NCBI GenBank assembly: GCA_036258195.1
Contig: DATAED010000157.1
Location: 1 to 15,489, forward strand
Source of the DNA: JAKAIY01 sp036258195
Lineage (GTDB): Bacteria; Chloroflexota; Ktedonobacteria; Ktedonobacterales; JADMIN01
Reading direction: 5' to 3'
DNA: 15,489 nucleotides
Shown here: positions 7,426 to 13,549 of the stretch, piece after piece
Position numbering within the stretch: the first letter of the stretch is position 1
Layout: every line of letters starts with the position of its first letter
Position numbers and translations under genes: made by a program
Notes under the pieces: generated by a model
Seen by the model: only the letters and a program-made list of their open reading frames with translations
Database searches by the model: none
What the model was told of the DNA's origin: nothing

Positions 7426-7442
7426 ACGCGCGCAAACAGGGC

Positions 7443-7472
7443 TTGACAGGCCCAGAACCCAGCCGCTATACT
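7443..7472 (+). promoter_or_regulatory. Consensus promoter of the DAHP synthase leader
   Basis: A perfect -35 box TTGACA (7443-7448) and TATACT (7467-7472, 5 of 6) are separated by 18 bp. This is the strongest promoter seen in the window. Transcription is expected near A7480, three bases before the leader-peptide ATG. It begins 18 bp after the mnmE stop, so the aromatic unit is independent of mnmE. Confidence 0.75.
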
Positions 7473-7482
7473 CTGTCCCATC

Positions 7483-7608
7483 ATGAGCACACTGCCCTTG
7501 AACGCCGACACAAACGCGGCCCCCATTGCGGCCTCGTATTATTACTGGTGGCGCTGCCCTCCGGCTAACGGATGGGTCGTTTCCGCCTGGGTAAGAACGG
7601 CGGCGTAA
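7483..7608 (+). CDS. Leader peptide with tandem Tyr and Trp codons (attenuator peptide)
   Basis: A 41-codon reading frame starts at ATG 7483 (M-S-T-L-P-L-N-A) and ends at TAA 7606-7608. Codons 19-23 (7537-7551) read TAT TAT TAC TGG TGG, giving Tyr-Tyr-Tyr-Trp-Trp; further Trp codons are at residues 31 and 36. Five consecutive aromatic codons are very unlikely by chance, and they sit between a promoter and an intrinsic terminator upstream of DAHP synthase. This is the arrangement of trp- and pheA-type attenuators, in which a ribosome stalled for lack of charged tRNA changes the leader RNA fold. Here low Tyr and/or Trp would be sensed; no Phe codon is present. There is no Shine-Dalgarno sequence, and the predicted start of transcription is about 3 nt upstream. 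Translation is therefore probably leaderless. The peptide itself likely has no other job. Confidence 0.8.
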   Translation: MSTLPLNADTNAAPIAASYYYWWRCPPANGWVVSAWVRTAA

Positions 7609-7630
7609 ACGGCTCAGCAGCCGGAGGGTA
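7555..7630 (+). promoter_or_regulatory. Long-range RNA pairing of the aromatic attenuator
   Basis: UGCCCUCCGGCU (7555-7566), directly after the Tyr/Trp codons, can pair with AGCCGGAGGGUA (7619-7630), just before the terminator, over 12 bp with one G-U. Ten of these are uninterrupted Watson-Crick pairs. The downstream arm has a local competitor, CGGCU (7610-7614), which can form a hairpin with AGCCG (7619-7623). A further hairpin, CCGCC (7583-7587) with GGCGG (7599-7603), lies inside. A ribosome stalled on Trp22-Trp23 would cover the upstream arm; one at the stop codon would cover the 7610 arm. The purine-rich downstream arm can also weakly pair with the right terminator arm. How the switch acts on the terminator is not resolved. 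Confidence 0.6.
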
Positions 7631-7631
7631 A

Positions 7632-7659
7632 GCAGAGGAGATTACTCCTCTGCTTTTTT
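7632..7659 (+). terminator. Intrinsic terminator in the DAHP synthase leader (attenuator)
   Basis: A perfect 9-bp stem GCAGAGGAG (7632-7640) and CTCCTCTGC (7645-7653) with an ATTA loop is followed by six T residues (7654-7659). Two extra A-U pairs can extend the base. It lies 24 nt after the leader-peptide stop and 134 nt before the DAHP synthase start. Termination here would therefore silence the structural gene. It would also stop readthrough from mnmE. Confidence 0.9.
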
Positions 7660-7793
7660 GTTGGTCGCGAGGCCGACAGCGACGAACGAGCGCGCTCATG
7701 CTCCTCCTCCGGCGAGACTGCGAGCGCCTCCACGCGGTAAGCTTTAGATAGCGCTCAGGCGCAGGTGACGCGCCGAGGATTGAGAGGCTGGCA

Positions 7794-8693
7794 ATGATCA
7801 CCGTCACACGCGATGGCTCCTTCCCTGACGAACGCTCGCGGCTCGCTGCATCGAGCCGACCGGATGACGTCCTCACGCCGTCTGCGCCGTACCGGCTGGC
7901 GAGCCGCGCCGCCTACCCAGAGAAGACCACTGTGCGCGTGGGCGACGCGGTGATCGGCGCTGGTCGCCCGGTGGTGATCGCCGGGCCGTGCTCGGTCGAG
8001 GACGAAGCGCAGATCATCGAAGCGGCGCTGGCCGCGCGCGCGGCGGGCGCACAGCTCCTGCGCGGTGGCGTCTTCAAGCCGCGCACCTCGCCGTACAGCT
8101 TTCAGGGGCTGGGGCTGGATGGCCTGCCGCTGCTGGCTCGCGCCCGCGCCGAGAGCGGGCTGCCCATCGTCACCGAGGTGATGGAGCCTGCGCTGATCGG
8201 CCCCGTCGCCGAGGTGGCCGATGTATTACAGATCGGCAGCCGCAATATGCAGAACTTCCCGCTTTTGCGCGCCGCTGGCCAGGCCAACCGCCCCATCCTG
8301 CTCAAGCGCGGATTCGCCGCCACCATCGAGGAGTGGCTGCTGGCGGCGGAATACATCCTGGCGGCGGGGAACCTCCAGGTCATGCTGTGCGAGCGCGGCG
8401 TGCGCAGCTTCGATCCATCCACGCGCAATCTGCTCGACCTGAGTTGCGTGCCGCTGCTGGCGACGCTGACCCATCTGCCCGTGCTGGTCGATCCCAGCCA
8501 CGGCGTCGGGCGCAGCGATCTGGTCGAGACGATGAGTGTGGCCGCTGTGGCCGCCGGAGCCGACGGCCTGCTGATCGAGATGCACCCGCATCCGGCGCAG
8601 GCGCTCACCGACGCCGAGCAGGCCATCAGCCCGCAGACACTACGCTCGCTGGTCGAGCGCGCCGAGCGCGTCTACGCCGCCTTGCATCTGTGA
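7794..8693 (+). CDS. aroF: 3-deoxy-7-phosphoheptulonate (DAHP) synthase, type I-beta
   Basis: The enzyme condenses phosphoenolpyruvate and erythrose 4-phosphate to DAHP, the committed step of the shikimate route to Trp, Tyr and Phe. The 299-residue protein shows A-G-P-C-S (metal-binding Cys66), R-G-G-V-F-K-P-R-T-S-P-Y-S-F-Q-G, I-G-S-R-N-M-Q-N, L-L-K-R-G-F, C-E-R-G, D-P-S-H-G (His236) and I-E-M-H-P. These mark the class related to KDO8P synthase, as in Bacillus and Thermotoga. Only about 55 residues precede the barrel. They do not resemble the ferredoxin-like or chorismate-mutase regulatory domains of relatives, so the enzyme may not be allosterically inhibited. The ATG at 7794 has GAGAGG (7782-7787) 6 nt upstream. 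Expression is probably set by the Tyr/Trp leader upstream. The symbol follows common annotation of this family (also called aroA or aroG). Confidence 0.95.
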   Translation: MITVTRDGSFPDERSRLAASSRPDDVLTPSAPYRLASRAAYPEKTTVRVGDAVIGAGRPVVIAGPCSVEDEAQIIEAALAARAAGAQLLRGGVFKPRTSPYSFQGLGLDGLPLLARARAESGLPIVTEVMEPALIGPVAEVADVLQIGSRNMQNFPLLRAAGQANRPILLKRGFAATIEEWLLAAEYILAAGNLQVMLCERGVRSFDPSTRNLLDLSCVPLLATLTHLPVLVDPSHGVGRSDLVETMSVAAVAAGADGLLIEMHPHPAQALTDAEQAISPQTLRSLVERAERVYAALHL

Positions 8694-8837
8694 TCCATCT
8701 GACGCCCATCTGAGACAACGGCTGCGCCCAGAGCCAGTCGCCCGTTAGTCCCCCTTTGAGTAACAGGCTGATTGACACTGCGTTGTATCTCTCAGCGCAT
8801 GATATGTGGAATTGGGCTTTGAGAGAGACAGGCGCGC

Positions 8838-10700
8838 ATGCGAAATCCACCTGACAACAACAGCTATTCCTCGCCCGGCGACCGACGCCCGAAGGCCAAG
8901 CAGGGTGGTCGTCGGGCGCGCACCATTCGCGATATGTTCGCGCTTGAAGAGCCGCTGCGACGCCTGACCTCCGCTCCAGCGTTCATGCGGCGACCAAATG
9001 GCGCCGCGCCACGCAATCGACGCGGCAACCCTCCTGATCTCTATGATCTGGAAGAGCACGCCGACGCATCGAGCCACAAGCGCCCACGCTGGACCGAGCC
9101 AGGTAAGTGGGTGCGCCAGCCGGAGCGGGAGCCAGATCGAACCGACACCCGTCGCCCCAATCGCGGGCCAGCGCCACAGCCAGGCGGCAGAGCGCCCAAC
9201 CGTGGCGGCCCTTCCGGAGACCTGCGCTGGCGGCAGCCCGACTGGCTCGGCCAGGCGCCCAAGTCCAGTGACATGCCTCACGATATGCCGCCGACCGAGC
9301 CTGCGCCACCCACCACGCCGCGCTATGGCCCAACCTACGGGCCGGGCGACTCGGAGACGCCACGCTATCAGCCATCCGACTATGACTCTGGCAGGTTGAA
9401 GACCGACTACCGCGCCACCAGTGTCCGCTCGGCGCTGTGGGCTTCGCGCACGCCTGGGTATGAGCCCGATCAACCGCCAGTCGTAGCCGAGCGCGACACC
9501 AGCAGCGAGCACCCCTACTTCGACACCTACAGCGCCAGCCAGCAACCGGCCCAGCCGCCAGCCTCGCTGGCCCACGTGGGCGCCTCGATGTCGGCTGACC
9601 ACGCGCAGGCCTACACGCCGGGCGCCGTCAGCGAGGTGGAGCGCCTGCGCCAGCAAGACCCGCGGGCCGGGCGCACCGGTGGGCCTGCCCCCTACTTCTG
9701 GGAGATGGTCAAGAAGCCGCGCCCTGCCTCACCCATCGGTGTGCTGGCCTTCTGGCTCATGTCGGCGCTGCTGATCTGCTCGGCGCTCGGCACAGCCGCC
9801 TACGCAGGCGTCTCGCTCTACGCCGCGTCGCAGCTCGTCTATGCGCCGCAGGTTCCCCTCAAGGGGACGCCCGCCGACGCTGGCCTGGCCTACAAAATCG
9901 TCACCTTCCCCAGCCGCACCGACCACCTGGAGCTGCGCGGCTGGTTCATCCCTGGCGTCGCCGGGCAGGGCAAGCTCAGCGCACAGGAGACGATCATCGT
10001 CGTCCACGGCATCCGCGCCAACCGCACCGACCCGGGCATGGGGCTGCTCGACCTGAGCGACGCCCTGGCCAAGGCTGGCTTCGCGGTGCTGTCCTTCGAT
10101 ATGCGCGGGTCGGGCGAATCGTCGTCCGCGCCGACCAGCCTGGGCTACTATGAGCAGCGCGATGTGCTGGGCGCGGTGGACTTCCTGAAGAGCGGGCCGA
10201 TGCCGTACCCCGATCTGGGCCGACCGAAGGCCATCGGCGGCTGGGGCGTCTCGATGGGCGCGGCCACGCTGCTGCTGGCGGCGGCGCAGGAGCCATCCAT
10301 CCAGGCGGTCGTCTCGGATAGCGCCTATGCCGACGTGCTGCCGATTCTGGAGCGCGAGATTCCGGCACGCGCGCATCTGCCACATGCCTTCACGCCGGGC
10401 ATTCTGGAGGCGGCGAACGTGATGTATGGTATCGACTTCTCGGCGGTTCGCCCGGAGGCGGTGGTAGCGCGCATCGCGCCGCGCCCGATTCTCTTCATCC
10501 ACGGCGCGGCGGATACGTATGTGCCGCCCGACAACATGACGATGCTGGCGCAGGCGGCTCAGCAGGCTCCCAACGCGCATGTGCAGACGTGGAGCGTGCC
10601 AAACGCCACCCATGCGCAGGCGTTCAAGGTCGCCGGAGCCGCGTATGTGAGTCGTGTGGTGGCCTTCTTCAAGGCGAGTCTCTCGACCAGCGGATCATGA
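8838..10700 (+). CDS. Membrane-anchored alpha/beta hydrolase with long disordered N-terminus
   Basis: This 620-residue protein has three parts. Residues 1-295 are rich in Pro, Arg, Gly, Asp and Tyr (for example P-R-Y-G-P-T-Y-G-P-G) and look disordered. One membrane helix spans about 300-328. Residues 340-620 are an alpha/beta hydrolase of the type with an alpha/beta-hydrolase (prolyl oligopeptidase-like or lysophospholipase-like) fold. The oxyanion turn is V-H-G-I-R, the nucleophile elbow G-W-G-V-S-M-G has Ser472, Asp559 lies in H-G-A-A-D-T-Y-V-P-P, and His592 lies in N-A-T-H. The triad is complete. The basic disordered part is probably cytoplasmic and the hydrolase extracytoplasmic, by the positive-inside rule. 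The substrate is unknown. The ATG has a GAGAGA stretch upstream. A TTGACA at 8772-8777 lacks a well-spaced -10. The next gene follows 75 bp later and may be cotranscribed. Confidence 0.85.
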   Translation: MRNPPDNNSYSSPGDRRPKAKQGGRRARTIRDMFALEEPLRRLTSAPAFMRRPNGAAPRNRRGNPPDLYDLEEHADASSHKRPRWTEPGKWVRQPEREPDRTDTRRPNRGPAPQPGGRAPNRGGPSGDLRWRQPDWLGQAPKSSDMPHDMPPTEPAPPTTPRYGPTYGPGDSETPRYQPSDYDSGRLKTDYRATSVRSALWASRTPGYEPDQPPVVAERDTSSEHPYFDTYSASQQPAQPPASLAHVGASMSADHAQAYTPGAVSEVERLRQQDPRAGRTGGPAPYFWEMVKKPRPASPIGVLAFWLMSALLICSALGTAAYAGVSLYAASQLVYAPQVPLKGTPADAGLAYKIVTFPSRTDHLELRGWFIPGVAGQGKLSAQETIIVVHGIRANRTDPGMGLLDLSDALAKAGFAVLSFDMRGSGESSSAPTSLGYYEQRDVLGAVDFLKSGPMPYPDLGRPKAIGGWGVSMGAATLLLAAAQEPSIQAVVSDSAYADVLPILEREIPARAHLPHAFTPGILEAANVMYGIDFSAVRPEAVVARIAPRPILFIHGAADTYVPPDNMTMLAQAAQQAPNAHVQTWSVPNATHAQAFKVAGAAYVSRVVAFFKASLSTSGS

Positions 10701-10775
10701 GGCTCTGCGGGCCACCCAGCGAGAACGCCTGCCAGGTTCTGATCGCATACAGCACAAGCAGAAAGAGTACGCGCC

Positions 10776-11216
10776 ATGCGTGAGCCGCATTCGGTGATGT
10801 CCAAACAGTACTCCGTCAATGAGTATTTCGGCGGAGAGCAGGAGGCGCCACCGCCCTTCGATCCCATGCGGCGCGCCATCCGTGCGGCGCTGGAGGGGCT
10901 GCTGCCAGCGGTGATCCTGGCGGCGCTGGTGGCGCTCTTCTGGGAGTTGAGCGTCATCGGACGGCTCTTCGCGCTGCCCTATGGCATCGACATGCTCCAG
11001 CGCACCGAGATGGTGACGGCGGGCGGCGGGCTGGTGGTCGTCCTGGTCGTCTATCTCATCTCGGTGACGCGCACGCTGCAAGGCGTGCGTTTGCACCAGC
11101 GCATGGGTGAGCAGGTCGAAGCGTGGATCACGCTGTTCTTCCTGATCGGCCCTGCGATTGTCACGCTCATCCCGCTCTTTCTGGCGCTCGGCTTCCCGCA
11201 GCATCCGGCGCCGTAG
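10776..11216 (+). CDS. Small membrane protein of unknown function
   Basis: This 146-residue protein is not recognised. It has a polar N-terminus of about 38 residues with an A-P-P-P-F-D-P segment. Three strongly hydrophobic segments follow, at about 42-68, 80-98 and 117-139, which should be membrane helices. A short P-Q-H-P-A-P tail ends the protein. Between helices two and three is a charged loop (R-L-H-Q-R-M-G-E-Q-V-E). The ATG at 10776 is supported by AAAGAG about 8-9 nt upstream; a second in-frame ATG at 10797 is possible. It follows the membrane hydrolase in the same direction, so a shared function at the membrane is conceivable but unproven. Confidence 0.7.
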   Translation: MREPHSVMSKQYSVNEYFGGEQEAPPPFDPMRRAIRAALEGLLPAVILAALVALFWELSVIGRLFALPYGIDMLQRTEMVTAGGGLVVVLVVYLISVTRTLQGVRLHQRMGEQVEAWITLFFLIGPAIVTLIPLFLALGFPQHPAP

Positions 11217-11223
11217 TGATCTG

Positions 11224-11246
11224 GTCGCTTGCCAGCGACGAAGTTT
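11224..11246 (+). terminator. Weak hairpin after the small membrane-protein gene
   Basis: GTCGCT (11224-11229) and AGCGAC (11234-11239) form a perfect 6-bp stem with a TGCC loop, 7 nt after the TAG. The only T-run nearby is TTT at 11244-11246, so termination would be weak. Confidence 0.3.
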
Positions 11247-11356
11247 GACAGGCCGACGCCCGCGCATACTGGGCCACAGATGGCGCCAGGTGCGCGGGCG
11301 TCAGGTTGTCTGGCGACTTTCAACGTTACGCTCGTGGAGCGAAAGGATTGTGAGCC

Positions 11357-12247
11357 ATGGCCTGGCTAGCGTTCTGGCGCCGCAGACCACAGACCGCCAC
11401 GCTGACGCCACCAGGCGCGGCCACGGACAACGTGGACGGACGGCGCTTCGTCGCCAATGTCCCGTACTTGCTGCCCAAGGACCTCGATGAGACCAGCCGC
11501 CTCGACTTCCAGCATCACATGCTGCGCTCCTTCATGCGCGGCAACTATCTCGCGCCGATCGCCAAGCCGCGCGACATCCTGGATGCGGGCTGTGGCACGG
11601 GTCGCTGGGCGATGGAGCTGGCGGCGCAGTACCCCAACGCCAACGTCATCGGGGTGGATGTGGCGCCACCGCCGCTCAATGAGAGCTCGCCCACGAACCT
11701 CAGAGCTGACAACTACACCTTCGTGCAGGGCAACGTGCTGGAGCGATTGCCCTTCGCCGATAAGAGCTTCGATTTTGTCCACCAGCGCTACCTCATCATG
11801 GGCATTCCAGCGCAGCGATGGCCGCAGGTGGTGGCTGAGCTGATGCGCGTCACCCGCCATGGCGGCTGGATTGAGTTGGTCGAGACTGAGCCACCCTATG
11901 GCGCGCCCGCCCTCGACCAACTGGCCAACTGGGGCAAGCAACTGGTCAGCCGACGCGGCATTGACTTCGCCATGGCGCGGCAGGTCGGCCCGCTGCTGAG
12001 CGCTGCGGGCGCCACTGATGTGACCGCTCGCCCGCTGACGATTCCGGTAGGCAAGCCCGGCGGGCGGCTCGGCGCGATGATGGTGGTGGACTATCTCTCG
12101 GCGCTCACCGCTGTGCGCGGGCCGCTCACCCGGCTCGGCATCGCCAGCGAGGCGGCCTACGACGCGGCGCTGGCGCAGGCCCGCCAGGAACTCGATCAGA
12201 TCTCCTTGCCGCAGAGTGTCTACGTCGCCTTTGGCCGCAAGCCCTAG
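11357..12247 (+). CDS. Class I SAM-dependent methyltransferase
   Basis: This 296-residue soluble protein has a Rossmann-type methyltransferase core. Motif I is I-L-D-A-G-C-G-T-G-R-W (74-84). The acidic end of strand two is I-G-V-D-V (Asp101), and the post-motif segment L-P-F-A-D-K-S-F-D-F-V-H is typical of the UbiE/COQ5-like group. R-V-T-R-H-G-G-W-I-E-L-V follows. The substrate cannot be told; small-molecule methylation is usual for this group. The ATG at 11357 is supported by AAAGGA (11342-11347), 9 nt upstream. It lies alone on the plus strand and converges on the reductase gene, with a hairpin repeat in the 58-bp gap. Confidence 0.88.
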   Translation: MAWLAFWRRRPQTATLTPPGAATDNVDGRRFVANVPYLLPKDLDETSRLDFQHHMLRSFMRGNYLAPIAKPRDILDAGCGTGRWAMELAAQYPNANVIGVDVAPPPLNESSPTNLRADNYTFVQGNVLERLPFADKSFDFVHQRYLIMGIPAQRWPQVVAELMRVTRHGGWIELVETEPPYGAPALDQLANWGKQLVSRRGIDFAMARQVGPLLSAAGATDVTARPLTIPVGKPGGRLGAMMVVDYLSALTAVRGPLTRLGIASEAAYDAALAQARQELDQISLPQSVYVAFGRKP

Positions 12248-12262
12248 CGCGGCGGGCTGGCT

Positions 12263-12284
12263 CCCCTCTCCTGTGGGAGAGGGG
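12263..12284. repeat. REP-like hairpin in a convergent gap
   Basis: CCCCTCTCC (12263-12271) and GGAGAGGGG (12276-12284) form a perfect 9-bp stem with a TGTG loop. It is followed by GGCTGGAGGTGAGG, which resembles the flank of the composite element near 5880-5905. It sits between two genes pointing at each other and could stop or stabilise both transcripts, although there is no T-run. Confidence 0.65.
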
Positions 12285-12305
12285 CTGGAGGTGAGGTTCT
12301 CCGCC

Positions 12306-12887
12306 TCATCGCACGACGCGATACGTCAGGTGTGTGACGTTGCGCATCGGCTTGACCTCGACGCACTCCAGCCGATACTCGGCGTTGAGCTGATCGAAGA
12401 GCGCGATGCCCTTGCCCAGCACAATGGGAATCAGGTCGATGTGTATCTCGTCGAGTAGCCCGGCGTTGAGGCACTGCTGCACGATGCTGGCGGAGGCGAC
12501 GGCGACCTTCTTCTCGCCTGCGATCTCCCTGGCTTTGGCGATGGCGCTGGGCACGCCATCAGTGACGAAGGTGTAAGGCGGCTTCTCCCACTCCGGCGGA
12601 ATCGAGTGGGTAACGACGATGATGGGCACATCCAGCGGATGCCTGCCACCCCAGCCCTGCGTCTGGTCGAAGAGCTTGCGTCCCGTGACCAGTGCGCCAG
12701 TCGCCTGGCTGGCCTGCTGGAGCATTTCGCCGGCGTCCTGGGTGACTGCCATCGGCTGGTCGCCAATCGTGACAGCCAGCGGCGTCTCGCCCTCGGTATA
12801 CCAATCGAAGAGTGGCCCTACCTGGCCATCTGGCCGCGCGATGTAGCCATCCAGCGACATCGAAAAGCCTGTTCCCACTGTGCCCAT
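12306..12887 (-). CDS. RibD C-terminal/dihydrofolate reductase-fold family protein
   Basis: This 193-residue protein matches the NADPH-dependent reductase fold shared by DHFR and the RibD C-terminal domain (YwjB/YyaP-like stand-alone proteins). It starts with G-F-S-M-S-L-D-G-Y-I-A-R-P-D (7-20). It contains the nucleotide-binding T-G-R-K-L-F-D (68-74) and ends with D-E-I-H-I-D-L-I-P-I-V-L-G-K-G-I-A-L-F (146-164). These stand-alone members are common in soil bacteria and have mostly unknown substrates; it is not a canonical FolA or RibD. The start at 12887 is chosen because AGGAGG lies 9 nt upstream on the minus strand and family similarity begins there. The reading frame is open further upstream, but that part is not conserved and contains a repeat hairpin. 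Confidence 0.87.
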   Translation of the reverse strand: MGTVGTGFSMSLDGYIARPDGQVGPLFDWYTEGETPLAVTIGDQPMAVTQDAGEMLQQASQATGALVTGRKLFDQTQGWGGRHPLDVPIIVVTHSIPPEWEKPPYTFVTDGVPSAIAKAREIAGEKKVAVASASIVQQCLNAGLLDEIHIDLIPIVLGKGIALFDQLNAEYRLECVEVKPMRNVTHLTYRVVR

Positions 12888-12982
12888 GTTGGTGTTCCTC
12901 CTGCTCCGTACAGTCAGGTCGGTTGATGCCACATGCGATGGAATGGTTGGCCTCTGGCGCACGGCGCGACCTCTCCCCCTGA

Positions 12983-13005
12983 CCCCCTCCCATTCAGGGA
13001 GGGGG
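12983..13005. repeat. GC-rich hairpin repeat between DUF2277 and reductase genes
   Basis: CCCCCTCCC (12983-12991) and GGGAGGGGG (12997-13005) form a perfect 9-bp stem with an ATTCA loop, preceded by CCTCTCCCCCTGA. It resembles the other CCTCTCC-type hairpins of the window but differs in sequence. It lies after the DUF2277 gene and before the reductase gene on the minus strand, where it may act as a 3'-end structure. It lacks a T-run. Confidence 0.6.
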
Positions 13006-13076
13006 AACCTGGGCCAGGGATTGTGAAGAGAGCGGCAGAGGCGTTGTGACGTACGCTTCCTTCTGGCAAACGCCAC

Positions 13077-13370
13077 CTATTCCAGCGATGCGGGCGCGGC
13101 GGCGCGCGGGAATCGCTGGGCGGCGCGGGCGTGCGCCCTGGCCGCCTCCTCCGCGCGATCTTTGGGCGGCGCGTTCGTCTCCAGCGCGGCGAGCAGGCGG
13201 CGCGAGGTGGCGGCCACCTCCGCGACGGCGGCCTGGAACGCCGCTTCATTCGCCCTGGAGGGCCGGGTGAAGCCGCTGATCTTGCGCACGAACTGGACGG
13301 CGGCGGCGTCAATCTCGTCGTCGGTTGCGGGTGGCTCGAAGTTGAAGAGTGGTTTGATGCTGCGGCACAT
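13077..13370 (-). CDS. DUF2277 family protein
   Basis: This 97-residue protein begins M-C-R-S-I-K-P-L-F-N-F-E-P-P-A-T and contains V-R-K-I-S-G-F-T-R-P-S-R-A-N and N-A-P-P-K-D-R, the conserved signature of DUF2277 as I recall it. The function of the family is unknown; members are small soluble helical proteins. The conserved Cys2 and the basic R-K-I-S-G-F segment are notable, but their role is not known. The Ala- and Arg-rich tail is more variable. The start is secure: AGGAGGG lies about 8 nt upstream on the minus strand. It is divergent from the membrane-protein gene at 13550. Confidence 0.88.
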   Translation of the reverse strand: MCRSIKPLFNFEPPATDDEIDAAAVQFVRKISGFTRPSRANEAAFQAAVAEVAATSRRLLAALETNAPPKDRAEEAARAHARAAQRFPRAAAPASLE

Positions 13371-13455
13371 GCGCTCATCCCTCCTGTCGTCTCGTACTGT
13401 CCTGGCGTGTCGAATTCAGGCATTTTGGCGATGTGAGCGGTCAGCGCCACGTCGC

Positions 13456-13485
13456 TTGTGATTCGCGTGCCGCGCGCACTACAAT
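13456..13485 (+). promoter_or_regulatory. Predicted promoter of the five-helix membrane protein gene
   Basis: TTGTGA (13456-13461, 4 of 6) and TACAAT (13480-13485, 5 of 6) are separated by 18 bp. Transcription would start near 13492, about 58 nt before the ATG at 13550. Confidence 0.45.
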
Positions 13486-13549
13486 GGGGGCGCGTTTCCC
13501 CGCTCGATGGCGCTCCGAGGAGCGTCGGCGTGGAGGAAAGGAGCGCGGC

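Noticed and set aside
7698..7751. Second short leader-like ORF (17 codons, starts M-L-L-L-R-R)
   Set aside because: It lies beyond the terminator and has only three Leu codons in a row, no matching biosynthetic logic and no clear ribosome site; probably chance.
7426..7793. T-box or other riboswitch in the aroF leader
   Set aside because: No AGGGTGGNACCGCG T-box sequence or known riboswitch core is visible; the peptide with tandem aromatic codons explains the terminator better.
8717..8758. Terminator after DAHP synthase (AACGG / CCGTT arms)
   Set aside because: The stem is short with a long loop and only a TTT follows; not strong enough to annotate.
8772..8806. Promoter TTGACA / GATATG before the membrane hydrolase
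   Set aside because: The -35 is perfect, but the best -10 candidates lie 20-23 bp away, so the pair is not convincing.
8745..9656. Minus-strand ORF of 303 codons opposite the membrane hydrolase
   Set aside because: Composition is dominated by Arg, Ala, Gly and Trp as in shadow frames. The plus-strand arm is continuous with a catalytic domain that has an intact triad.
11245..11270. Promoter TTGACA / CATACT before the methyltransferase
   Set aside because: The two boxes are only 14 bp apart, too short for a normal sigma70 promoter; a promoter here remains possible but unsupported.
12888..13076. N-terminal extension of the reductase to 13076
   Set aside because: The added codons cover a hairpin repeat and are not family-like; the ATG at 12887 has an excellent ribosome site.
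13433..13549. Upstream start at 13433 for the five-helix membrane protein
   Set aside because: It would place the predicted promoter inside the gene; AAGGAG 7 nt before 13550 and the start of the first helix support the later ATG.
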